The position numbers were made by a program, and so were the translations under genes. Source: Cryptosporangium phraense (lineage in GTDB: Bacteria > Actinomycetota > Actinomycetes > Mycobacteriales > Cryptosporangiaceae). From it: a stretch of DNA of 64,000 bases. Under the pieces are notes generated by a model. The model was not told the origin of the DNA. It saw only the letters and a list, made by a program, of their open reading frames with translations, and ran no database searches. Every line of letters starts with the position of its first letter. Positions within the stretch are counted from its first letter, which is position 1. The stretch covers positions 62,001 through 126,000 of the forward strand of contig NZ_VIRS01000012.1 in NCBI RefSeq assembly GCF_006912135.1, in the 5' to 3' direction. Positions 26,568-34,603 of this stretch are shown here, in pieces.

Positions 26568-26668
26568 GTCTGCCTCCCGAACGTCGGCGGGTGCCGCCAA
26601 GGGCTTACCCGTCGCACTCGACGGTAACTCGCCCCGGCCCGTAAAGGACCAGGGCGAGCGACCCAATC

Positions 26669-28129
26669 TCAGTCGAACACTCGGCGCTGCAGCTCCAGGC
26701 CGTGCCCGTTGTCGGCCACCTGATGCGTCCGGAGCGTGCTGTCGACGGCCGTGGCCGGCGTGAACCCGCGCCGGAGCTCCCGCGGGACCGCGACCCGGCC
26801 CTGGCGGAACAGGTCCTCGACGAACGCGGCCGCGACGTCCTCGCCCGGGGTCGGCTCGAGCTCACCGCGGGACGGCGCAGCCGGCGCGACCGCGAACCGC
26901 GGGGCGTCGACCGGAGCCCGAACCGTGAGGACGTCGGCCAGCCCGTACTGGCGGCCCGGCACCTCGACCGGGGACGTCGACGCGGGGGGCGACGACGGCG
27001 GGCCGGCGGTCATCTGCCGGCCGGGCGGCTTCTCGTCCGGGGAGTCCCCGCCGTCGGACAGGGCCTCGGCCGACGCCGGCGACAGGATCCCGTGCCGGAC
27101 GAACGCCGCCTGCAGAGCCTCGGTGTACCGGCCACCGAACTTCTCCTGGTCGGCCTCGATCAGGTGCGCGGCGACCTGGGCGTAGAACGCGGGCACGGCC
27201 GCGGTGCCGACGACCGCGGTGACGAGCAGCGTCGCCGCGTCCTCACCGGCGGTGCGCAGCGCCGCGTCGTCGACCGGGGCGCCACCGGCGACCGTGTGCA
27301 CCATGCCGGCCAGCGAGCGCAGGAACGCGCCGGTGAAGACCCGGGAGAACGAGTGCGGCTCACTGGAGAGTTGGCTCGCGGGCGCGCTCGGCGGCAGCGA
27401 CACCGGGTCGCGGTAGAACAGCTCGTTGGACGCGTTGCGCAGGCAGTCGGGGTCGGCGGACGTCGGCGCGAGCTGGCGCACCGCCCAGCCCAGCTGCTCG
27501 GCCAGCCGGGACAGCCGCGACGACCGGGAGAGCTCACCGCCGGTCTCGCCGATCACCTGCTCGCGCAGCGTGGCCAGGCGCAGCCCGGAGAGCACCGCGG
27601 TCATGTCGCCGAACGACTCGTGGAAGGCCGCGATCTCGGCGCTGGCCGCGTCCCACATCCACGGGCAGAGCGCGTCGAGCACGGCGTGGCCGGTCTCGTG
27701 GCTGACGATGTCGGGGCTCTCGCCCGACCAGACCGTCACCCCGGAGACGTGCTGCCGGAAGAACGAGAGGCCCTGCCGGTCGTAGTAGGCGTTGAGGTCG
27801 GTGCCGGCCTCGAGGTTCGCGATCAGCGTGTCGCCGACGGCCGGGTTCCAGGACGCGCCGTCCGGGAACGCCCCGGCCGGGAACAGCGGAGCGTAGAGCG
27901 CGACCGTGCGGCCCAGCGCCTCGGCCGCGGTCCAGTACCGCACGACGCCCTCGGAGTCGGCCGGGACGCCCCCGGCGACGTCGATCGGCAGCGGCGCCGT
28001 CCGTAACGGTGGCCGGGCACGTAAGACCGGGGTCCTGGTCGAGGGCGGGGCGCCGGGATCGTCCTCCCAGACGCTCACCTCGTCTGCGGTCGGAGCCGCG
28101 GGGTCCCCTGCTTCGCGCACTGTCGTCAC
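26669..28129 (-). CDS. Thermolysin-like (gluzincin) metallopeptidase without signal peptide
   Basis: The 486-residue protein has an HExxH zinc motif at residues 144-148 (SHETGHAVLD). The third ligand is probably Glu171 in HESFGD, 27 residues after the first His, the arrangement of M4-type gluzincins. The sequence TDLNAYYDRQGLSFFRQ just before it is also family-like. The N-terminus has no signal peptide, so the enzyme is either cytosolic, like protealysin-type M4 enzymes, or leaves by another route. The last 150 residues are Pro-rich and unassigned. The GTG at 28129 follows GGAGGAGG by about ten bases. Confidence 0.8.
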   Translation of the reverse strand: MTTVREAGDPAAPTADEVSVWEDDPGAPPSTRTPVLRARPPLRTAPLPIDVAGGVPADSEGVVRYWTAAEALGRTVALYAPLFPAGAFPDGASWNPAVGDTLIANLEAGTDLNAYYDRQGLSFFRQHVSGVTVWSGESPDIVSHETGHAVLDALCPWMWDAASAEIAAFHESFGDMTAVLSGLRLATLREQVIGETGGELSRSSRLSRLAEQLGWAVRQLAPTSADPDCLRNASNELFYRDPVSLPPSAPASQLSSEPHSFSRVFTGAFLRSLAGMVHTVAGGAPVDDAALRTAGEDAATLLVTAVVGTAAVPAFYAQVAAHLIEADQEKFGGRYTEALQAAFVRHGILSPASAEALSDGGDSPDEKPPGRQMTAGPPSSPPASTSPVEVPGRQYGLADVLTVRAPVDAPRFAVAPAAPSRGELEPTPGEDVAAAFVEDLFRQGRVAVPRELRRGFTPATAVDSTLRTHQVADNGHGLELQRRVFD

Positions 28130-28363
28130 TACGTCGATCCTCCTCCGTCGTCACTGACGGTCCCCATCATGGCCCTTTCCCGCCACCGGGAAACGGCGGA
28201 GTGAGCAATGCCCAAATGTCGGTTAACGCCCCGTTTGCCACACGGCTGTACAGCGGAAACAGCAGCCTCGGTTCTTGATCGAAAAACCCAACTTTAAGAC
28301 TGCTTTTAGGGGTTTTTATGTGCTTTCGTGGAGGCAGCACTTTACGAGGAAGGGAGCGCTCGC

Positions 28364-28768
28364 ATGACGATGCTGGGGACACACGCCACGGGGGCGCTCT
28401 GGGGAGCCCCGGATCCGGAACCGCCCGAGCAGGCGTTCGCCGACGTCTTCGGGGACGCCGACCGGGTGCGCATCGCGCTCTGGATCGACCGGACGGCCCC
28501 GTCGCACGGCGGCCTGTTCTGCGCCGACACCTGCGCGAACGAGCTCGACCTCCCGGAGTCGACGGTGCGCGGCGCGCTCGGCCCGCTGCAGCACGTCGGC
28601 ATGGTGCGGTACCGCGGCGGGCTCTACGCCCGCTGCGACCACACGCTCTGGACCGTGCTCAACGTCTACCGCAACTACGCCGGACCCGCGCCGACCCCGG
28701 CTCCGTCGACGATCGAACCGCCGACCGAGCCCCAGGACACGCGGGCCGCCACCTTCTACTTCGGCTGA
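28364..28768 (+). CDS. Small winged-helix DNA-binding-like protein
   Basis: The 134-residue protein contains one winged-helix-like segment (about residues 25-100): FGDADRVRIALWIDR, then LDLPESTVRGALGPLQHVGMVRYRGGLYARC. This is the ArsR/MarR type of layout. Cysteines flank helix 2 (FCADTCANEL), so metal or redox sensing is possible but unproven. The ATG at 28364 is favoured by AAGGGAG. The upstream 230 bp, shared divergently with the peptidase gene, is AT-rich for this genome around 28240-28320 and likely holds promoters. Confidence 0.65.
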   Translation: MTMLGTHATGALWGAPDPEPPEQAFADVFGDADRVRIALWIDRTAPSHGGLFCADTCANELDLPESTVRGALGPLQHVGMVRYRGGLYARCDHTLWTVLNVYRNYAGPAPTPAPSTIEPPTEPQDTRAATFYFG

Positions 28769-28777
28769 GGCGAGGCC

Positions 28778-29791
28778 TCAGAGGAGTTCCGCCGCCCGGT
28801 CGATCAGAGCCGTGACCACGGCCGGGCGCTCCCGGAGCTGCCAGAGCCACTCCGGGCCGTCACTCTCGGCGGCGAGCTTCTCCGCCTCTTCGACCAGCAG
28901 GATCCGCAGCTCCTGCGGAGCCATTAGGTCCTCCACCTTCGCCACGAACCGGCGCAACAACGCCCCGGCCGCCGCGACGTGCTCGGTTCCCACGACCCAC
29001 CGCCCCCGCTGCTCGATCACCACTTCGGCGACGTCGTCGCTCGCGGGCCCCCCGGCCAGGTGACTGAACTCGACGTCCGATCGCAGCCCGGCGACGTCCA
29101 GGCTGAGCACGGTGCGGTTGGCCTCGGCCAGGCCGACCAGCGCCGCGTACTGCTCCGGCCGCACGTCCCGCCAGGCGACCAGCGCCGCGGCCAGGTGCCC
29201 CGCGGCGGTGCCGAGATCCGGTTCGTCCTCCGGCCACGCTCTCGTCAGCGCCGACGCGAACGCGCCGCGTCGCACCCCGTCCACCAGAGGACTGACGACG
29301 GACGGGCTGAGCCGCACCCGATTCCCGGCCGTCGGGACGCAGGTGTAGTAGCCGACGCTGACGATGAGCGCGACCAGCAGCACCCGTCCGGTCGGGTCGA
29401 CGTGCGGCAGGAACGACTTCTGGTCGAGCCAGCGCTCCGGCCGGGCGACCAGCCCGGACGCGGACAGCCGGCTCCGCACCCGGTCGGCCAGGACCGATTG
29501 CGCGCAGCTGACGACCCGCGCGTGCGTCCACGGCTCGCGGTCGGGCTGACGCTGCCAGGCGACCACCACCCGCTCCTGCGCGTCGAGCGCGAGCTCGTCG
29601 CAGACCAGGCAGTGCTGTGAATTCGGATCGCGCAGGAGCGGGCTGCGGGTCGCCAGACAGCGGCGCCCCTGGTGCAATTGCTGACGCTGGCGCGTCAGCG
29701 CACTCCACACCACGCGAGCGAGCTCCGTGGTGTCCCGGTCCGGCGCGAGGCGGGCCGGACCCGCCGAGACGACGACCACCCCAGCCCCCAT
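28778..29791 (-). CDS. Hypothetical protein (337 aa)
   Basis: I do not recognise a family. The protein is mostly helical and Leu/Ala/Arg-rich. It has a short Cys pair (HCLVCDEL) near residue 65 and a hydrophobic stretch (VLLVALIVSVGYYTCV) near residue 140. The C-terminus ends ALIDRAAELL. Codon use fits the neighbours. It lies downstream of a response regulator gene and is preceded by the direct repeat at 29819-29841, 28-50 bp upstream of its ATG. Confidence 0.7.
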   Translation of the reverse strand: MGAGVVVVSAGPARLAPDRDTTELARVVWSALTRQRQQLHQGRRCLATRSPLLRDPNSQHCLVCDELALDAQERVVVAWQRQPDREPWTHARVVSCAQSVLADRVRSRLSASGLVARPERWLDQKSFLPHVDPTGRVLLVALIVSVGYYTCVPTAGNRVRLSPSVVSPLVDGVRRGAFASALTRAWPEDEPDLGTAAGHLAAALVAWRDVRPEQYAALVGLAEANRTVLSLDVAGLRSDVEFSHLAGGPASDDVAEVVIEQRGRWVVGTEHVAAAGALLRRFVAKVEDLMAPQELRILLVEEAEKLAAESDGPEWLWQLRERPAVVTALIDRAAELL

Positions 29792-29818
29792 CAGTCGGTC
29801 CGCTTCCGTGACGAAAGT

Positions 29819-29841
29819 TTCACAAGTTGCAATTCACAAGT
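29819..29841. promoter_or_regulatory. Direct repeat TTCACAAGT x2, period 14 bp
   Basis: TTCACAAGT occurs at 29819-29827 and 29833-29841, separated by TGCAA. The pair lies just upstream of the hypothetical gene at 28778-29791. Repeats about 1.3 helix turns apart could bind a response regulator. The NarL-type regulator encoded next door is an obvious candidate, by position only. Confidence 0.4.
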
Positions 29842-29896
29842 CTCTGACACCGAGCAGTGCCCGCGCGCCCGCTGAAAAGTGGTCATCGTTGCGCCC

Positions 29897-30574
29897 TCAA
29901 CCAGTCACTCGGCGTAGAGGACGAGGACCGAGCACGGTGGTCGACGGACGGAGGATCCCGTCTTCGAGCGCCCGCTCGCGCAGGTCGAGCTTCGTCCGCG
30001 CTGCCCGCCCCGCGTCGTCGTACTTGGCCCGCACGCGGTCCAGGTAGCCCTTCGCCGTCGACGGCTTGACGCCGAGACGGCGGGCCACGTCGGTCATCCG
30101 CAGCCCGGACGCGTACAGCCGCAGCGACTCGGTCTCCTGCAGGCTCAGCGACGGCCGGGTCGGCCGTTGGTCGCTGCGCAGCGCGAAGGCCAGCGCGGGG
30201 GTCATGAACTTGTGCCGGGCCGCCGCGGCCCGCACTGCGGCCCGGATCTCGGTCGGGTCCGGGCTCTTGTGGACGTAGGACAGCGCGCCGGCCTCGATCG
30301 ACTCCACGATCAGGTCGGTGTGGTCCTGCGTACTGATCGTCACGACCGCGGGGCCGGCCTCGGTCACCGCGGCCACGTTGTCGCCGACCGTGCTCCCGTC
30401 GCCCAGCCAGACGTCCAGCAGGACGACGTCCGCATCCCGGCCTCGGCCCCGGAGCAGCTCGTCGACCGACTGCGCGAGCTCGATCACCACGAGTCCGCTG
30501 TCGGCCGGCGCGAGCCAGGCCGGTAGGCCCTGCAACACCAACGGGTCATCATCAACAGCCGCCACTGTGATCAT
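29897..30574 (-). CDS. NarL/FixJ-type response regulator
   Basis: The 225-residue protein has an N-terminal receiver domain with the acidic pocket VDDDP, the phospho-acceptor Asp in VVLLDVWLGDG and the lysine in YVHKSPDP. The C-terminal LuxR-type helix-turn-helix reads SLQETESLRLYASGLRMTDVA and VKPSTAKGYL. The ATG at 30574 overlaps the stop of the histidine kinase gene (ATGA), so the two are a cognate pair. A GTG three codons upstream is an alternative. Confidence 0.92.
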   Translation of the reverse strand: MITVAAVDDDPLVLQGLPAWLAPADSGLVVIELAQSVDELLRGRGRDADVVLLDVWLGDGSTVGDNVAAVTEAGPAVVTISTQDHTDLIVESIEAGALSYVHKSPDPTEIRAAVRAAAARHKFMTPALAFALRSDQRPTRPSLSLQETESLRLYASGLRMTDVARRLGVKPSTAKGYLDRVRAKYDDAGRAARTKLDLRERALEDGILRPSTTVLGPRPLRRVTG

Positions 30575-32940
30575 GAAACCCACCTCACCTCCACCCAGAA
30601 ACTGCTCGAACCTGGTTCTTCGACATCAGTGCTGACCGTGCCGGGTATCGCCGCGCGAACCCGGTTGAGCAGCGCACTCATGGCGTCCTTGACCGCCGTC
30701 CGCTCCGCGGACACCGGCAGGAGCACGGTGGCCGACGCGTCCCGCACGCAGCCGCTCAACGTCACGACCGCTTCACCGGGGCTGGTCAGCCGGAGGATCG
30801 CGAGCACGGCCGCGACCAGTTCGGCCCGGACCGGCTCGGGAACCTCGCCGAAGTCGGGCGCGATCCGCGCCTCGAGCGTCGCCGACCGGTCCGCGGCCGC
30901 TCCGGAGAACGACGAGACCAGGTCGCGGCGCCACACCGAGTGCTCGCCGGCCTCGGTGAGTTCCGAGAGCATCGCCCGCAGCCGGCTGGCCTCGATCGCG
31001 CAGCGCGCGCGGACCTCGTGGTCGGCCGGGTCGAGCTCTTCGTGGGCCAGCGCGCGGACCAGCGGCCGGAGCGAGGCGCCGAGCTCGCGCTGCCAGCGCT
31101 CGCGGTCGTGCGCGACCGCGGCCAGCGCCTCCCGGCTCACCTGGATCTGGGCCGCCTCGCCGACCGCGGCCTCGGCCAGCGCGCCGTTCCGGCGCACCAG
31201 CCCGTAGGCGACGACGGTCGCCAGCTGCAGGACGAGCGCGCAGAGCAGCGCGGTGACGATCCGGACGACCGCCTCGGCGTCCGGGCCCACTTCGATCAGC
31301 ACGGCACCGACGGACAGCGCGACCCCGGCCGCCGACCAGCCGAGGTACTCGGCCAGCGGGCGGTGCAGGGCCAGCAGCGCCAGCGGCCAGCCGACCGCGC
31401 CCGGGATCCAGTTGATCCAGAGCACGACCTGGTCGGTGCCGTGGATCGCCGAGAGCGCGGCCGCCGCCGCCAGGAGCACGGTCAGGCCGGCACCGATCCG
31501 AGGCCCGGCCGGGAGAGGCCTCGTCGGGCCGTGCGCCGCGACCCCGACCACGACGGCCGCGATCGTTCCCCAAGCCAGCGATTCGAGCCAGAACGGCCGG
31601 TAGTCGGCGCGGGCCGAGAGCACCAGCGCGCCGCAGTAGAGGAGCCAGACCAGCGCGATGACGACGAGCGCCCAGGCCATGCCCGCGCGGTAGCCGGCCG
31701 CGACCGCGTGGTCGTCCAGGCCGGGCTCGGCCGAGGCCGGCGCGCCCCGCCAGGTCAGCGTCACCTCGGTGCCCTCGCCGGGCGCGGAGGTGATCTCCGC
31801 GGTGCCGCCGGCCGCGGCCATCCGCTCGACTAGCGACCGGCGGACCCCGGTCTGCTCGGGGGTGGTGGCGGCCGGGTCGAAGCCCCGGCCCTCGTCCCGG
31901 ACGACGATCTGGACGCCGTCCGGCAGCGTCGTCGCGCTCACCTCGGCGTGGTCGACGCGGGCGTGCCGCTCGACGTTCGAGAGCGCCTCGCGCACGGCCC
32001 CGGCGAGCGCGTCGGCGGCCTGGGACGGGATGTTCGGCTCGTCCGCGGGCAGGTCGGTGCGGACGGCCATCGCCCGGCAGCCGGCTTCCCAGGCGATGCC
32101 CGCGAACAGCCCGGGCGTCTTCGGGGCCTCGTCGAGCCGGTCGAGCAGGCTCAGGTCGCGGGCGCAGCGGGCGCGCACCAGATCGCGGCGGGAGCTCAAC
32201 GTGTTGCGGGCGACGACGGTCAGCGTGCTGAGCACGGTGTCGTGCAGGTTCCGTTCGAGCTGCCGACGGCTGTGCAGGCGGCTGCGCTCGACGGTGAGCT
32301 CGGCCCGGGCCCTGGCCACGTGATCGAGCGTGGCGTCGGCCTGCCGGGCCCCGCGGCGGATCAGCCGCATCACGGCGACCGCGAGGAAGCCCTGCAGGAC
32401 GAAGATCGCGGCCTGGTTGTCGTGGTCACCGACCAGCGACTTGCCCCCGGCGACGACCCCGGTGAGGAACGCGACGCTCTCGGCCGTCGCCAGCAGCACC
32501 GTCCACCCGGGAGCGAGCGCCCAGGAGGCGACGAAGATCGCGACGCTGGCCCCGCCGACCACCCAGGTCGTCGGGTCGCCGACCTCGGGCAGGATCCACG
32601 GCGCGGCCGCCAGGTAGGCGCAGAACAGCAGGCTGTCGGCGACCGCCACCCACGGGACTAATCGGCCGCCGCGCAGGAACCAGGCGTAGGCGGCTCCCCA
32701 GGCGACCGTGCTCGCGACCGCGACGTGCTGCCAGGCCGGGACGTCACCGCCGGCGAACGCCTGCGGATAGGCCATCAACGGGGTCAGCGCCGACCAGGCG
32801 CCCCGGAAGATCAGCGCGATGCGGGCGGCGGACGCGTCGAGGGCGTCCTGCGCAGCGGTACCACCGGAGGTGACCGCGGATCGTTCCGCGAACACGCCCT
32901 GGGTACCGCTCGTGTCGGGTGCCAACACCCTCGCCGCCAT
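30571..32940 (-). CDS. Sensor histidine kinase with two membrane/kinase modules, the second degenerate
   Basis: The 789-residue protein starts with about five membrane helices (residues 40-195). A HisKA_3 segment follows with His233 in LERNLHDTVLSTL, then an HATPase domain (EALSNVERHARVDHAEV, VVRDEGRGFD). A second set of about six helices follows (about residues 430-600). A second cytosolic module comes last (LRPLVRALAHEELDPADHEV), which lacks a clear His box and ATP-lid glycines. It is coupled to the NarL-type regulator by a 4-bp overlap. The start has GGAGAGG ten bases upstream. Confidence 0.88.
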   Translation of the reverse strand: MAARVLAPDTSGTQGVFAERSAVTSGGTAAQDALDASAARIALIFRGAWSALTPLMAYPQAFAGGDVPAWQHVAVASTVAWGAAYAWFLRGGRLVPWVAVADSLLFCAYLAAAPWILPEVGDPTTWVVGGASVAIFVASWALAPGWTVLLATAESVAFLTGVVAGGKSLVGDHDNQAAIFVLQGFLAVAVMRLIRRGARQADATLDHVARARAELTVERSRLHSRRQLERNLHDTVLSTLTVVARNTLSSRRDLVRARCARDLSLLDRLDEAPKTPGLFAGIAWEAGCRAMAVRTDLPADEPNIPSQAADALAGAVREALSNVERHARVDHAEVSATTLPDGVQIVVRDEGRGFDPAATTPEQTGVRRSLVERMAAAGGTAEITSAPGEGTEVTLTWRGAPASAEPGLDDHAVAAGYRAGMAWALVVIALVWLLYCGALVLSARADYRPFWLESLAWGTIAAVVVGVAAHGPTRPLPAGPRIGAGLTVLLAAAAALSAIHGTDQVVLWINWIPGAVGWPLALLALHRPLAEYLGWSAAGVALSVGAVLIEVGPDAEAVVRIVTALLCALVLQLATVVAYGLVRRNGALAEAAVGEAAQIQVSREALAAVAHDRERWQRELGASLRPLVRALAHEELDPADHEVRARCAIEASRLRAMLSELTEAGEHSVWRRDLVSSFSGAAADRSATLEARIAPDFGEVPEPVRAELVAAVLAILRLTSPGEAVVTLSGCVRDASATVLLPVSAERTAVKDAMSALLNRVRAAIPGTVSTDVEEPGSSSFWVEVRWVS

Positions 32941-33061
32941 GATGGAACTGCCTCTCCGTCCCCCCGGCAGCGCCCCCCGGCACCGCCGTCCACCGTCCAC
33001 AACCGATCGTTCTGTGGACGCCGAGAGGCCTCACAGTGCCAGCCCCGGAAATTGAGCTCCA

Positions 33062-33087
33062 CCGTGCTAGCCCCACCGTGCTAGCCC
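33062..33087. repeat. Direct repeat CCGTGCTAGCCC, two adjacent copies
   Basis: CCGTGCTAGCCC occurs at 33062-33073 and 33076-33087, upstream of the histidine kinase. A third exact copy at 33375-33386 sits 21 bp upstream of the 55-codon gene. All three lie in non-coding DNA in front of minus-strand genes, so a shared regulatory element is possible. Confidence 0.5.
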
Positions 33088-33186
33088 GGAGCCGGCCAGT
33101 GCCCCCGCACTCTCGGTCGATGCAGTCTAGCTGCGACAACGCACCCGGGAGGAGTGGTTCGGGGAAGGCAAGGGGGTCTGGTGCCC

Positions 33187-33354
33187 CTAGAGAGGGGGCA
33201 GGATCAAACCGGGCACGAGTCCGTCGGCGATGAGGACCTCGATCCAAGACGCGAGAACGCCGTCCTCGACCGTGCCGGCCGCGGCGGGGTCGTTCGGAAC
33301 GGTCACGGGAGGTGGAGCGGGCAGCATCGGGTGCGCGCCGGACGGCTCGGCCAT
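33187..33354 (-). CDS. Possible small protein (55 aa)
   Basis: The short frame has a good purine-rich ribosome site (GGAGGGGGAGCG) immediately before the ATG. It encodes a Pro-rich N-terminal half and a hydrophobic, acidic C-terminal half (DGVLASWIEVLIADGLVPG). It has no Cys and no signal peptide. A CCGTGCTAGCCC copy lies just upstream. Function is unknown; it might instead be chance. Confidence 0.45.
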   Translation of the reverse strand: MAEPSGAHPMLPAPPPVTVPNDPAAAGTVEDGVLASWIEVLIADGLVPGLILPPL

Positions 33355-33565
33355 CGCTCCCCCTCCACCCACAACCGTGCTAGCCCCCAATCTGGCCAGC
33401 CCCGCTCGCAGAATGATGACGGACACGCCTTCCGGACGGGCACGGCGTGGAGCAATCTGCGCAAACTTTCTGACGGACGCAGCCTGATTCGAGTTCAGTC
33501 CACATCGTGGACACCCCAGGGTCAACCGCCGACCGGCCAAGGGTCGGCGGTTGATCAGCCGAGGG

Positions 33566-34042
33566 TCACCAATCGGAGCCGGCGCGCTCGACCGACACGA
33601 TCTCGGGGCCGCGGTCGGTCCAGCGGTAGCGGGACATCGTGGTGAGGCGGGGCGCGTACACGTGGATGCTGACCGCGGGCTCGGGCCCGTCGTTGACCAC
33701 GTCGTGCAGATGGCGCGGGCCGAAGACCCGGCGCTGCGAGGCGGTCAGCGTCCGGCTGTGCGGCTGGGCCGACGCACCGGCCGGCGTGTCTTCCCGGAGA
33801 CGGCCGCGGACGACGGCGAACGCGCCGGCCGAGCCACCGTGGTCGTGCAGCCCGGTGCGCTGGCCGGGCCACCAGCTCAGCAGCCAGGCCTCGACCGGGA
33901 GTTCCGGCACCTCGAGGCGGCCGTACCAGCGCTGGTCGACGTCGTACCGGACGATCGAGGCCCAGTCGACGGTGGCGACCAGGTCATCCAGCACCGCGCC
34001 GAGGCGGAGGCCGGTCGGGACAGGGGCAGTTTGAACGGTCAT
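33566..34042 (-). CDS. Cysteine dioxygenase family protein
   Basis: The 158-residue cupin belongs to the type I cysteine dioxygenase family, which oxidises cysteine (or a related thiol) to its sulfinate using Fe(II) and oxygen. Two iron-binding His lie in GLHDHGGSAGAF and the third in PRHLHDVVNDG. It is shorter than mammalian CDO (200) but normal for actinobacteria. GGAGAG precedes the ATG at 34042. An inverted repeat lies about 110 bp upstream. Whether it uses cysteine or 3-mercaptopropionate cannot be told. Confidence 0.88.
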   Translation of the reverse strand: MTVQTAPVPTGLRLGAVLDDLVATVDWASIVRYDVDQRWYGRLEVPELPVEAWLLSWWPGQRTGLHDHGGSAGAFAVVRGRLREDTPAGASAQPHSRTLTASQRRVFGPRHLHDVVNDGPEPAVSIHVYAPRLTTMSRYRWTDRGPEIVSVERAGSDW

Positions 34043-34148
34043 TGGTGCTCTCCAAGGCAGTCGATGGCGGGATCGGGACGTCAGACGACCGATCAGCGAC
34101 ATCGCCCCGCAAAGCACTCTTTGCTCATGGGCCCAGTAAATCACATAA

Positions 34149-34169
34149 CCCCTACCAGTTTGGTAGGGG
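34149..34169. terminator. Inverted repeat, 8-9-bp arms, after the STAS gene and before the cysteine dioxygenase gene
   Basis: The arms CCCCTACC (34149-34156) and GGTAGGGG (34162-34169) flank AGTTT; one further A/T pair extends each arm. On the minus strand it lies 18 bp beyond the STAS stop and could terminate that transcript, although only a weak T-rich stretch follows. It could equally be an operator for the cysteine dioxygenase gene. Confidence 0.5.
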
Positions 34170-34186
34170 TACTGACGGAGGAGGCG

Positions 34187-34555
34187 TCAGTTGGGAGACG
34201 TTCCGGCCGCCGCCAGCTCGACCGCGTGATCCAGCGAGGTGGCCGTGGGAAGCACGGTCGACAGCCCGGAGATCGCGAACACCGCCTCGACGTCCGGCCG
34301 CAGCCCGCACACGACGAGGGCGCCGCCGACCTGCATCACCCAGCGGGCGTGCGTCGCCACCGTGCCGAGCCCGGTGGAGTCGCAGAAAGTGACGCCCGAC
34401 AGATCGAGCACCAGGTTCTCCCGGCCTTGGTCACGCAACGCGTCGAGGGATTGGCGCAGGGTGCCCGACGTGGCAATGTCGAGTTCCCCGGAGAGCCGGA
34501 GGACACCGACGTTGTCGGCCTCTCCAGCATTGCTGACGATGACGGACAAGTTCAT
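34187..34555 (-). CDS. Anti-sigma factor antagonist (STAS domain)
   Basis: The 122-residue STAS protein has the phosphorylatable serine, Ser60, in the motif FCDSTGLG. It also shows the family strands VLRLSGELDIATS and ENLVLDLSGV. Such proteins bind an anti-sigma kinase when unphosphorylated and so release a sigma factor. The start has GGGGTGGAG directly upstream. It is divergent by 48 bp from a SpoIIE-type phosphatase, the kind of enzyme that dephosphorylates STAS proteins. No dedicated anti-sigma kinase gene of the RsbW size is adjacent; an HATPase domain occurs in the phosphatase at 35924-38251. Confidence 0.92.
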   Translation of the reverse strand: MNLSVIVSNAGEADNVGVLRLSGELDIATSGTLRQSLDALRDQGRENLVLDLSGVTFCDSTGLGTVATHARWVMQVGGALVVCGLRPDVEAVFAISGLSTVLPTATSLDHAVELAAAGTSPN

Positions 34556-34603
34556 CTCCACCCCTTCAGCGCGCGCCACTGGATACCCCTCGAGGAGAGC
34601 GAC

